NCBI RefSeq assembly: GCF_900112615.1
Contig: NZ_FOMK01000005.1
Span: forward strand, 401,467 to 465,466
DNA length: 64,000 bases
From: Chitinophaga sp. CF118
GTDB taxonomy: Bacteria > Bacteroidota > Bacteroidia > Chitinophagales > Chitinophagaceae
Direction: 5' to 3'
A program made the position numbers and the translations under genes. The notes beneath the pieces are model-generated. The model saw only the letters and a list, made by a program, of their open reading frames with translations, was not told the origin of the DNA and did not search any database. Below are positions 52,083-60,678 of this stretch, piece by piece (positions within the stretch are counted from its first letter, which is position 1; every line of letters starts with the position of its first letter).

Positions 52083-53426
52083 ATGCAAACAGGTTTAATC
52101 ATAGAGGCTGCCCAACAATATGTAACGGCACAGTACAAGGAACACCCGCATCCAAAGCTGGTGTATCATAATCTAGAACACACAAGACAGGTAGTAGCAG
52201 CAGCAGAGCAGATTTCAGCACATTACAGGTTGGAAAATACAGACCTGCTGATCGTGTATATAGCTGCCTGGTTTCATGATCTTGGGTACCTTCTGGGAGA
52301 GGCAAAAACGCATGAAGAGAAGGGAGCCGAGCTGGCAGTGAACTTCTTAAATATACAACAGGTTCCGTTAAATATACAACAGCAGGTGAAGGACTGTATC
52401 ATGGCCACTAAAATGCCACAGGATCCTCATAACCTGTTAGAGCAGATTGTGTGTGATGCAGATCTGTTTAACCTGGGAACTAAAGACTTTAAAAACAGAA
52501 CCAAACTGCTGCACCAGGAAATGGAACTGACCTATGGCAAGGAAATTCCCGGAGCTGTATGGACCGAAGGTTCCCTTCGCCTGCTGGAAGAACAGCATTA
52601 TCATACAGCCTATTGCAGAACATTGCTGCAACAGCAGATAGAAGAGAACATTGCCCGGCTGAAAGAGAAGCTGGAAAAACAGCTGGAGAAAGCAAGGAAA
52701 AAAAATAAGGGCGAAGCCAAACAGGTAGAGGCTGTGGTAGTAGCTGCCGGCAAAAAAGGTGCAAAAGAAGACGATGCAGAAGCTGCTTATGCAACTGTTG
52801 AAAAGCTCATTGCCGAGCGTAAAAATGGAGATGTAAAAGAGCCTGAGAAAAACAACAAAGATAAGAAGAAGGAAAAGGAAAAGGAACCCAAACCGGGACG
52901 CGGCGTCGAAACCATGTTCCGTACCACTTCTACTAATCATATTCGCCTGAGTTCTATGGCAGACAGTAAGGCACATATCATGATCTCGGTGAATTCAATT
53001 ATCGTATCCGTGATACTGGGTGTACTGTTTAGAAGACTGGAAGATTATCCTAACCTGATTATTCCTGCAGTGATCTTCTTACTTACGGGAGTAGTCACTA
53101 TCATCTTTGCAGTATTGGCTACCCGTCCCAATGTTAATACAGGTACGTTTACCCGGGAGGATATTGACAGGAAGAAAACCAATCTGCTATTCTTCGGTAA
53201 TTTTCATAAGGTGTCCCTTGAAGATTATACATGGGGTATGACAGAAATGATGAAAGATACTGACTATGTATATGCAAGCATGATCCAGGATATTTATCAT
53301 CTGGGAGTAGTGCTGGGTAAGAAATATAAACAACTACGTATAGCGTACAACGTGTTTATGTTTGGTTTGGTTATATCGGTACTGGCATTCATGATAGCCG
53401 TACTTTTTTTCCCGGTGAAGAACTAA
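52083..53426 (+). CDS. HD phosphohydrolase fused to a Pycsar-effector-like membrane domain
   Basis: 447 residues from ATG 52083 (a GTG at 52077 is an alternative). The HD domain (about 5-185) has YHNLEHTRQVV, AAWFHDLGY and the distal Asp in CDADLFNLG, all metal-binding residues present. A Lys/Glu-rich linker (190-280) follows, then the PycTM-type domain (about 285-447; STNHIRLSSMADSKAHIMIS, two TM helices, and LEDYTWGMTEMMKDTDYVY). Family knowledge links this domain to membrane effectors opened by cyclic pyrimidines in Pycsar defence. No cyclase is seen nearby. First gene of an operon with ppk1. Confidence 0.85.
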   Translation: MQTGLIIEAAQQYVTAQYKEHPHPKLVYHNLEHTRQVVAAAEQISAHYRLENTDLLIVYIAAWFHDLGYLLGEAKTHEEKGAELAVNFLNIQQVPLNIQQQVKDCIMATKMPQDPHNLLEQIVCDADLFNLGTKDFKNRTKLLHQEMELTYGKEIPGAVWTEGSLRLLEEQHYHTAYCRTLLQQQIEENIARLKEKLEKQLEKARKKNKGEAKQVEAVVVAAGKKGAKEDDAEAAYATVEKLIAERKNGDVKEPEKNNKDKKKEKEKEPKPGRGVETMFRTTSTNHIRLSSMADSKAHIMISVNSIIVSVILGVLFRRLEDYPNLIIPAVIFLLTGVVTIIFAVLATRPNVNTGTFTREDIDRKKTNLLFFGNFHKVSLEDYTWGMTEMMKDTDYVYASMIQDIYHLGVVLGKKYKQLRIAYNVFMFGLVISVLAFMIAVLFFPVKN

Positions 53427-53439
53427 TAAATGGATAAAT

Positions 53440-55494
53440 ATGTCGCTGTTTGACCGTGATCTAAGCTGGTTGTCCTTCAACTACCGGGTGTTATGCATGG
53501 CTAACGATACTTCAGTACCTTTATACGAGCGTATCAAATTTCTCTCTATTTTTTCCTCCAACCTGGATGAATTTTTCCGTGTGCGGATGCCGGCGGTATT
53601 GGCAGTAGACCATCTGCTGCGCAATGATCCGGCTGCGGCAGGAAACAATGCTATTTCAGGTAGCACACTTCCCGCTATACAGGAGGAAATAAGCCGGCAA
53701 CTGGGAGAATTTGGGCAAACCCTTACCCGGGATCTGTTGCCAGCTTTACACAACAATCATGTTCATCTTTATTATAATGAACCGGTTCATGCCTCTCATC
53801 AGGCAGATATACGGGAATATTTTCTGACGCGTGTATTAAGTTTCCTGCAACCATTATGGCTGCATTTAAGTAAACCGGAAGAGGTATTCCTGGAAAATAA
53901 CCAGTTGTACGTAGTGGTTTCTCTTTCTTCGGAGGCAGAGCCGGATATGCTGAAATATGCACTGGTTAATATTCCCAGCAATCAGCTGCCACGTTTTACG
54001 GAATTAGCTCCTGTAGACAATGTATTTTACATTGTGATGCTGGATGATGTGATCCGTGAGAATATCGGTTTTATCTTTCCCGGTTATACAGTGAATGGTT
54101 GTTATAGTATCAAGATTACCAGGGATGCTGAAACAGATATGAATGAACTGGCGAATGATGTGCTTGAACAGGTAGAAACAATGATTGCCAAAAGGGAACT
54201 GGGCATTCCTACCCGTTTTCTGTATGATGCTGCCATGCCTTTGCCGCTGAGACAATTGCTGGCTGGATTTTTCCGGATCCTGCCGGAAGAGATGGTAAGG
54301 GGAGGCCGTTATCACAACCTGAAAGATCTGATGGATCTGCCTATGCCAGTGAAGTCACCCCAGCTCACATATCCCCGTCAGCCTGCAGTGAATATACATT
54401 CACTGGAAACGGTGCCCCGTTTGCTGGAAGAAGTATTGAACAGGGATATCCTGATTCATGCTCCTTATCAGAGATATGATTATATTCTCCGTTTCTTTAA
54501 TGAAGCAGCTCTGGATCCTACCGTACAGGAAATATATATCACATTGTACAGGATTGCTGCCAGCTCACAGATAGCCAATGCATTAATCAGTGCCGCCCGT
54601 AATGGCAAACAGGTAACTGTTTTCGTGGAACTGAAAGCCCGTTTTGATGAAGCGAATAATATCCGCTGGGCAAAGAAGATGAAGGCGGCAGGCGTTAAGA
54701 TCATTTATAGTATTCCCGGACTAAAGGTACACGCCAAGATTGCGCTGGTTAAACGGCGTCGTGGGTATGTTTGGGATTATGCAGGATTAATGGCAACCGG
54801 AAATTTCAATGAAAGCACCGCCCGTTTCTATACAGATCATGTGCTGCTCACTGCCCACAGGGGTATGACGCAGGAGCTGGAACTGTTATTCCTTTACCTG
54901 CAAACAAGAGAGCAACCAGTCCGGTATAATTATCTGCCATTTAAACATCTATTGGTAGCTCAGTTTAACCTGGTAGACCGTTTCTCAGAAATGATAGACC
55001 GGGAAATTGCTAATGCCAGGGAAGGTAAACCTGCCAGGATTACTATTAAGCTGAACAACCTGCAGGAAAAGGATATGATTGCCAAACTGTATGAAGCCAG
55101 TGAGGCCGGTGTGGAAGTCCGGATGATTGTACGCAGTATCTGCTGCATTTTGCCGGAAAATAGTAATATTACAATAAGGCGAATCGTAGACCGTTACCTG
55201 GAGCACGCAAGGATATTCATATTTCATAATAATGGAGAAGAAGAGGTATATATGGGATCGGCCGACTGGATGAACCGAAATCTTCATCGCCGTATTGAAG
55301 TCTGTTTCCCTATTTATGACCCGGCCTTACAGGAACAGCTGAAAGAGATTATCCGCTTGCAGCTGGCAGATAATACCAACGCCGTGATGCTGGATGAAAA
55401 TATGTATAACATTCCGGTGAAACAGGAGCCGGGTAGCACTCCGGTAAATGCTCAGATGGCGATTCATGCCTATGTAACAGCATTAAACAACTGA
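53440..55494 (+). CDS. ppk1: Polyphosphate kinase 1
   Basis: 684 residues, typical length. N-terminal RDLSWLSFNYRVL, then IFSSNLDEFFRVRM; catalytic phospho-His H431 in GLKVHAKIALVKRR; MATGNFNESTARFYTDHVLL and MGSADWMNRNLHRRIEV in the C-terminal PLD-like domains. It makes polyphosphate from ATP, usually at the membrane. It starts 13 bases after the HD-PycTM gene and ends 1 base before the next, so it is part of one transcript with both. Confidence 0.97.
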   Translation: MSLFDRDLSWLSFNYRVLCMANDTSVPLYERIKFLSIFSSNLDEFFRVRMPAVLAVDHLLRNDPAAAGNNAISGSTLPAIQEEISRQLGEFGQTLTRDLLPALHNNHVHLYYNEPVHASHQADIREYFLTRVLSFLQPLWLHLSKPEEVFLENNQLYVVVSLSSEAEPDMLKYALVNIPSNQLPRFTELAPVDNVFYIVMLDDVIRENIGFIFPGYTVNGCYSIKITRDAETDMNELANDVLEQVETMIAKRELGIPTRFLYDAAMPLPLRQLLAGFFRILPEEMVRGGRYHNLKDLMDLPMPVKSPQLTYPRQPAVNIHSLETVPRLLEEVLNRDILIHAPYQRYDYILRFFNEAALDPTVQEIYITLYRIAASSQIANALISAARNGKQVTVFVELKARFDEANNIRWAKKMKAAGVKIIYSIPGLKVHAKIALVKRRRGYVWDYAGLMATGNFNESTARFYTDHVLLTAHRGMTQELELLFLYLQTREQPVRYNYLPFKHLLVAQFNLVDRFSEMIDREIANAREGKPARITIKLNNLQEKDMIAKLYEASEAGVEVRMIVRSICCILPENSNITIRRIVDRYLEHARIFIFHNNGEEEVYMGSADWMNRNLHRRIEVCFPIYDPALQEQLKEIIRLQLADNTNAVMLDENMYNIPVKQEPGSTPVNAQMAIHAYVTALNN

Positions 55495-55495
55495 T

Positions 55496-55978
55496 ATGAC
55501 TAAAGTTGCATTTATCCGCTTTGCACAGCATTCCCTTAAATTCTCACTTTACCTGTTATGGAAATTACCCAGCGCATGGCTGGCAGGAGTGCGGGTAAAA
55601 CAATTGAAGGAGGAAAGTTGTATAACTGTGGTGCCTTACAGGTGGTTATCTCAGAACCCTTTCCGGTCCACTTATTTTGCCTGCCTGAGTATGGCGGCAG
55701 AGATGAGCACGGGGCTGCTGGCAATCATGTATACGCAGGCGGCTTCTCCAAAACAGGTATCTATGCTGGTAACCGGAATGGAAGCAACCTTCCTCAAAAA
55801 AGCAACTGGTAAAACATGGTTTACCTGTGAAGACGGGGTGGCGATATCAAACGCTATAGATGAAGCGATTATGTCCGGAGAAGGAGTGACCTTTACTGCT
55901 GTCAGTACTGGAAAGAGTCAGGATGGTACAGTAATTGCAACTTTCGCAATCACCTGGTCCTTTAAGGCAAAGGCATAA
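55496..55978 (+). CDS. DUF4442 hotdog-fold protein
   Basis: 160 residues. Matches the PaaI-like/DUF4442 hotdog pattern: RVKQLKEESCITVVPYRW, NPFRSTYFACLSMAAEMSTG (hotdog helix), and the last strands VTFTAVSTGKSQDGTVIATF. Members are believed to act on acyl thioesters, but no catalytic residue can be named. It starts 1 base after the ppk1 stop, in the same operon. Confidence 0.82.
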   Translation: MTKVAFIRFAQHSLKFSLYLLWKLPSAWLAGVRVKQLKEESCITVVPYRWLSQNPFRSTYFACLSMAAEMSTGLLAIMYTQAASPKQVSMLVTGMEATFLKKATGKTWFTCEDGVAISNAIDEAIMSGEGVTFTAVSTGKSQDGTVIATFAITWSFKAKA

Positions 55979-55991
55979 TTTAAACGACGAT

Positions 55992-57395
55992 ATGAAGATA
56001 GCATTTCATGGTGCGGCACGCACCGTAACCGGCTCGAAACACCTCATTACCTTAAATAACGGCAAAAAGATCTTATTGGATTGTGGTATGTTCCAGGGAA
56101 TGGGAAAGGAAACGGGTGTCATGAATGAAAATTTTGGTTTTGATGCCGCACAGGTCACACATATGATCCTGTCTCATGCGCATATAGATCATTCCGGACT
56201 GATTCCCCTGCTGGTAAAAAAAGGATTCAAAGGAACTATTTATTGTACGCCCGCTACCCGCGATCTTACAGAAATCCTGTTATTGGATTCCGCAAAGATC
56301 CAGGAAGATGATGTAAAATATAGCAATAAAAAACGGCAAAAAGAAGGGCAGCCATTAATCGAACCCTTGTATAAGATCAGTGACGCAGAAAAGAGTGTAA
56401 GCGCCCTTAAGGCAGTCAATTATAAAACGTGGTTCCGGGTAGATGATGACCTGGAAATATTATTCACTGATGCCGGACATATTATAGGAAGTGCAGCCGT
56501 TCACCTACGTATCACTGAAAACGGAAAGACCACACAGATTTCTTTTAGTGGAGACATTGGCCGGTATAATGATGCCATACTCCGTGCTCCGGATATATTT
56601 CCCCAGGCAGATTACATCCTGATGGAATCTACTTACGGCAGTACTTTACATGCAGAAGCAGAAGCTTCCGATGACCGGTTGATATATTATATACGGCACA
56701 CCTGTAAAGAAAAGAAAGGTAAATTAATCATTCCGGCATTTAGTGTAGGGCGTACCCAGGAACTATTATATGCATTGAATCGTGCGCAACTGGAGGGTAA
56801 GTTACCGAAGGTAGACATATTTGTGGATAGCCCACTTTCACTGGAAGCTACCGAAGTAGTAAGAAGCCATCCTGAAGTTTTTAATAAAACTGTGTCGAAA
56901 TTGCTGGAGATAGATGAAGATCCATTTGATTTTCCCGGCTTACATTATATCAGAACAGTAGACGAATCCAAGCAGCTTAACTTCCGGGAAGAACCATGTG
57001 TGATCATTTCAGCTTCTGGTATGGCAGAAGCAGGACGGGTAAAACATCATATCGCCAATAATATTGATAACCCACGGAATACCATCCTGATTGTGGGCTA
57101 TTGTGAGCCACAATCATTGGGTGGCAAGCTTATGAGGGGGGCCAAGGAAGTTTCTATCTATAGTACGCATCATGAAGTAAAGGCAGAAATAGGCGTTATC
57201 CGTTCCATGAGTGCACATGGGGATTACGAAGATCTTGGACAGTGGTTAGCATGTCAGCATCCTCAGGATGTAAAGAAATTATTCCTGGTACATGGTGAGT
57301 ATGAAGTACAGCAGGTTCTGCGCGACTGGCTACTTAAAAAAGGATTTCCAGCAATTGAAATTCCTGAAAGGCATTCAGTAGTGAATCTTCTATAA
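55992..57395 (+). CDS. Beta-CASP metallo-beta-lactamase hydrolase (RNA-processing type)
   Basis: 467 residues from ATG 55992 (MKIAFHGAARTVTGSKHLIT), the family start; 55935 would add a run lying within the previous gene. Metal site SHAHIDHSG, further DAGHIIGSAAVHL and SFSGDIGRYNDAIL, ESTYGS, then the beta-CASP insert and SASGMAEAGRVKHHIANNID and VHGEYEVQQVLR. This is the CPSF/RNase-J-like class of endo- or exoribonucleases. Last gene of the ppk1 operon, with a two-way terminator behind it. Confidence 0.92.
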   Translation: MKIAFHGAARTVTGSKHLITLNNGKKILLDCGMFQGMGKETGVMNENFGFDAAQVTHMILSHAHIDHSGLIPLLVKKGFKGTIYCTPATRDLTEILLLDSAKIQEDDVKYSNKKRQKEGQPLIEPLYKISDAEKSVSALKAVNYKTWFRVDDDLEILFTDAGHIIGSAAVHLRITENGKTTQISFSGDIGRYNDAILRAPDIFPQADYILMESTYGSTLHAEAEASDDRLIYYIRHTCKEKKGKLIIPAFSVGRTQELLYALNRAQLEGKLPKVDIFVDSPLSLEATEVVRSHPEVFNKTVSKLLEIDEDPFDFPGLHYIRTVDESKQLNFREEPCVIISASGMAEAGRVKHHIANNIDNPRNTILIVGYCEPQSLGGKLMRGAKEVSIYSTHHEVKAEIGVIRSMSAHGDYEDLGQWLACQHPQDVKKLFLVHGEYEVQQVLRDWLLKKGFPAIEIPERHSVVNLL

Positions 57396-57400
57396 AATAC

Positions 57401-57445
57401 AAACTCCGTTAGAAAACCCCTACAGGAGGAGTTCTAACGGAGTTT
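57401..57445. terminator. Two-way terminator
   Basis: AAACTCCGTTAGAA (57401-57414) and TTCTAACGGAGTTT (57432-57445) are perfect arms between convergent genes. Confidence 0.85.
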
Positions 57446-57462
57446 GATAATAATGTAAATGT

Positions 57463-60003
57463 TTATTTATTCAACTCATTCACAAGCTGTGTGATATAAT
57501 CGCTTTGTTTTGTTAATGCCGCTTTCAGTTCTGGAGTAGCCAGAGATGCCTGATCCTGTTTCTTCTTAGCAAGTGGTTGAAGCATCTTGATCAGATAATT
57601 ATTCACCATTTTATTGTTGAACAATTTTGCCATGTTTTTGATCTGATCCAATCCTTTGATCACTGTTTCGGTATTATTAACATTGGCAAGGATGCCTATA
57701 TACTGCATGGCCGCTTCAAATTTTTCTTGTCCGTTAGCTTCGTCAAATGTTTTTGCAAAGAAGGCCACATCCCCGTCATTACCTTTCCGGGCGTATATGG
57801 TAGCAATAGCATTGCTCAGCGCACCTTTGGATTCAGCTTCCATCTGTTTAGCCACGGTGTACGACTTATCAATGTCCAATTGAGACAAGGCCGCTAATGC
57901 CGCACCAGCTGCCGCATAAGAACGGTCTTTCGTAGATGCTTCAAACAACGGGATGAATTGTTTGTCATTCAGTTTTCCGAGTTGTTTCAATGCAGCAGCT
58001 CTTACAGAGGAGCTTTCATCATTTTTAACCAGGTCCTGTAATATTGGTAAAGCTGCTGTTTTTACGCTTTCATCCTCTAAGTCCAAACCTGAGATAGTCA
58101 TTGCCCGAAGTCCGTAAAACTTATCTTTCATTGCAGCTATCACAGTTTTGCGTGCAGCCGGATTTGTTGTTTGTTCTTTCAGACAGGCTTCAATAGCCTC
58201 ACGGCGATCCAGATATTGAGGTGCATTTGCATACTCAAAAATGTAAGTGTTGATATCGCGGTGGTCGTCTTTATCATCCAGGATTACCTTTTCTGCATCC
58301 ACATTTATGAAGCTGGGTTTTGTTGCGCTGGCAAATGTGAACGTTTCAGACTTATCATTGATGGTAACGAGATGACGTTGTTTTTTACCACCTGCATATA
58401 CATCTATAGCAATAGGCAGCTGGAATATTTTATCTCCCTTTTGTTTCTGCTGGATGATTACAGTGGCTTTTTTGGCCGCATCATCATAATTGTAGCTGAT
58501 ATCCAGAACAGGATATCCCTGTCCGAAGTACCATTGGTTAAAGAACCAGTTCAGGTCTTCGCCGGTTACTTCTTCGAAAGCAAGGCGTAGCTGATGCGCT
58601 TCAGCTGGTTTAAAGGCATTGGTTTTCAGGTAAAGATTGAGCGATTTGAAGAACGCACTGTCCCCCACTACATTACGCAGCATATTCAGAATGCGGCCAC
58701 CTTTCTGGTAACTTACGGCATCGAACATATCTTCTTTATCGCGGTAGTGAAAACGAACCAGATCTTTGTCTCCCGAGTATTCTGTAGACTGGATATAGCT
58801 TTGAGCTGCTTTGTAGGCATGATCATCGGCCATATCTTTTCCGTATTTATGTGCCAGCCAGAGATACTCGCTATAGTCGGCAAAAGATTCGTTGAGGGTC
58901 AGGTTGCTCCAGGATTCTGCAGTAGCAAGGTCACCAAACCAATGGTGGAACAGTTCATGTGCCACTACAGCTTCATCATAGTGGTTATTATCAATGAGTT
59001 CCCTGTCAGTTTTTTGTAGGAAATCACCATGCAGGGTAGCGGTGGTATTTTCCATCGCCCCTGATACATAATCTCTTACCACTATCTGGGAATATTTAGC
59101 CCAGGGATATTCATATCCCAGAATATCTGAGTAGAAAGTAAGCATCTCCGGGGTATTCCCAAAAATGGCTTTAGCGTATTGAGCATATGGTTTTTCTACA
59201 TAGTAGTTTACTTCTTTACCACGCCATTGGTCTTTTACAATCGCGAAATCTCCTACAGCCATCATCACCAGGTAGGGAGAATGGGGGAGTTCCATCTTCC
59301 AGGTATCCGTGCGGGTACCGTCTGCATTATCTTTCTGGTTTACCAGTTTACCGTTGGAGAGGGTCACATATTTCTTTTCCACAGTCATACTGATCTCATC
59401 AGTCATTTTCTGAGCGGTCCTGTCTATTGTCGGGAACCATACGGAGTTGGATTCTGTTTCGCCCTGTGTCCATATTTGGATAGGTTTATTAGGTTCGGCA
59501 CCATCATGATTGATGAAATACAATCCTTTAGCATCCGTAATTGCCGCGCTGCCTTCTGCTTTCACTTGCTCCGGGCGGGCGGTATATTCAGCATATATTA
59601 TATAGGACTCTGTACGTTGATAGGACTTATCCAGCTTTATATATAGACGGGAACTATCGTAGTTATATGTCAGAGGAGTATTTTTACCATTTTTTATCAG
59701 GGCTATTTGTTTGATTTCCATACCTTTAGCATCCAGTGTCAGAGAGTCTGTAGCGTAAAAGTGGGGTTTCAGTGTTATCCAGGCTTTTCCGTAGAGGTAT
59801 CTTTTGGCATAATCGAAACGAACATCCAGTTTGGTGTTTATCAGGTCGTTTACTCTGGTGCTTGTGCCCCGGTAGATCTTTAACAGGGGATCATTTTGTT
59901 TGGAGCTTTCCTGTTGCTGAGCAATGGCCGGTGTAAGAAATAACAGACCGGTAGCACCTCCCAACAGCAGGCTTTTCAGCACTTGCTTAAAAGGTTTAGA
60001 CAT
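57463..60003 (-). CDS. M1 family aminopeptidase
   Basis: 846 residues. Signal peptide (to about 28, LLGGATGLLFLTPAIAQ). The M1 substrate motif GAMEN (YVSGAMENTTATLHGD) and the zinc site HELFHHWFGD at H349/H353 with the distal Glu in NLTLNESFADYSEYLW are intact. The C-terminal 250 residues are HEAT-like repeats (AALPILQDLVKNDESSSVRA, AALKQLGKLNDKQFIPLFEA). It should remove N-terminal residues from peptides outside the cytoplasm. Divergent from the biotin carrier gene. Confidence 0.95.
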   Translation of the reverse strand: MSKPFKQVLKSLLLGGATGLLFLTPAIAQQQESSKQNDPLLKIYRGTSTRVNDLINTKLDVRFDYAKRYLYGKAWITLKPHFYATDSLTLDAKGMEIKQIALIKNGKNTPLTYNYDSSRLYIKLDKSYQRTESYIIYAEYTARPEQVKAEGSAAITDAKGLYFINHDGAEPNKPIQIWTQGETESNSVWFPTIDRTAQKMTDEISMTVEKKYVTLSNGKLVNQKDNADGTRTDTWKMELPHSPYLVMMAVGDFAIVKDQWRGKEVNYYVEKPYAQYAKAIFGNTPEMLTFYSDILGYEYPWAKYSQIVVRDYVSGAMENTTATLHGDFLQKTDRELIDNNHYDEAVVAHELFHHWFGDLATAESWSNLTLNESFADYSEYLWLAHKYGKDMADDHAYKAAQSYIQSTEYSGDKDLVRFHYRDKEDMFDAVSYQKGGRILNMLRNVVGDSAFFKSLNLYLKTNAFKPAEAHQLRLAFEEVTGEDLNWFFNQWYFGQGYPVLDISYNYDDAAKKATVIIQQKQKGDKIFQLPIAIDVYAGGKKQRHLVTINDKSETFTFASATKPSFINVDAEKVILDDKDDHRDINTYIFEYANAPQYLDRREAIEACLKEQTTNPAARKTVIAAMKDKFYGLRAMTISGLDLEDESVKTAALPILQDLVKNDESSSVRAAALKQLGKLNDKQFIPLFEASTKDRSYAAAGAALAALSQLDIDKSYTVAKQMEAESKGALSNAIATIYARKGNDGDVAFFAKTFDEANGQEKFEAAMQYIGILANVNNTETVIKGLDQIKNMAKLFNNKMVNNYLIKMLQPLAKKKQDQASLATPELKAALTKQSDYITQLVNELNK

Positions 60004-60158
60004 CTAGATTAATTTTGGCACGAATTAACAGGAATTATCACAAATAATAATGTCTCATACTGTTAATATTGGCTAAATCATGATAATTGGCTATAATTAG
60101 GGATCGTTCGCAATGGTTGTGGACGCTAAGTATTTAAAATTACTATTTTTGTTCAGAT
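60004..60158. promoter_or_regulatory. Divergent promoter region, M1 peptidase / biotin carrier
   Basis: Plus strand has TATTTTTG at 60144-60151, a full TAnnTTTG match, with TTG at 60117-60119 (24 bases, longer than usual). It would start transcription close to the ATG at 60159, giving a leaderless or very short leader mRNA. Confidence 0.4.
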
Positions 60159-60659
60159 ATGATTAAGGCAATTGTTAATGGTGACGCACCGTTTGTTATC
60201 AGCACTGATGGCGGAGTTTTTAGCTGCAATGAGCAGCAGGTAGCATGGTCCGGACTGGAATTGCCTTCAGGTAATTACAGTATTGTATTGGATGGGCGCA
60301 GTTATCTGGCCCAGGTTGTGAAGGTTGATAAGGTAGCAAAAATGGTAACCATAGTAATAGATCAGCAGGAATATGAGGTGGCTATCGAAGAGCCGATAGA
60401 TCAGTTACTGGCGGAGATGGGCATTAAAGATGCCATGACACGCAAAGTCAATGATATTAAGGCTCCTATGCCGGGATTGATCCTGAAAATCCTGGTTACA
60501 CCAGGGCAGATAATCCAAAAGGGAGATCCCGTATTGATCCTGGAAGCAATGAAAATGGAGAATGTATTTAAGACTACGGTCGATGCTGTAGTAAAAGAAG
60601 TAAAGGTAACAGAGCGTACAGCAGTAGAAAAGGGGGAGGTGCTGGTTATATTGGAATAG
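60159..60659 (+). CDS. Biotin/lipoyl-attachment carrier protein (carboxylase subunit)
   Basis: 166 residues. The biotinyl domain at about 95-166 has the lysine acceptor K132 in EAMKMEN and the flanking APMPGLILKILVTPGQIIQK. The N-terminal half is the beta-rich region found in carboxylase carrier subunits of the acetyl/propionyl-CoA or methylmalonyl decarboxylase type. No carboxylase subunits are adjacent, so its partners are encoded elsewhere. Confidence 0.9.
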   Translation: MIKAIVNGDAPFVISTDGGVFSCNEQQVAWSGLELPSGNYSIVLDGRSYLAQVVKVDKVAKMVTIVIDQQEYEVAIEEPIDQLLAEMGIKDAMTRKVNDIKAPMPGLILKILVTPGQIIQKGDPVLILEAMKMENVFKTTVDAVVKEVKVTERTAVEKGEVLVILE

Positions 60660-60678
60660 TATTTGTTTTATTTAAGAC

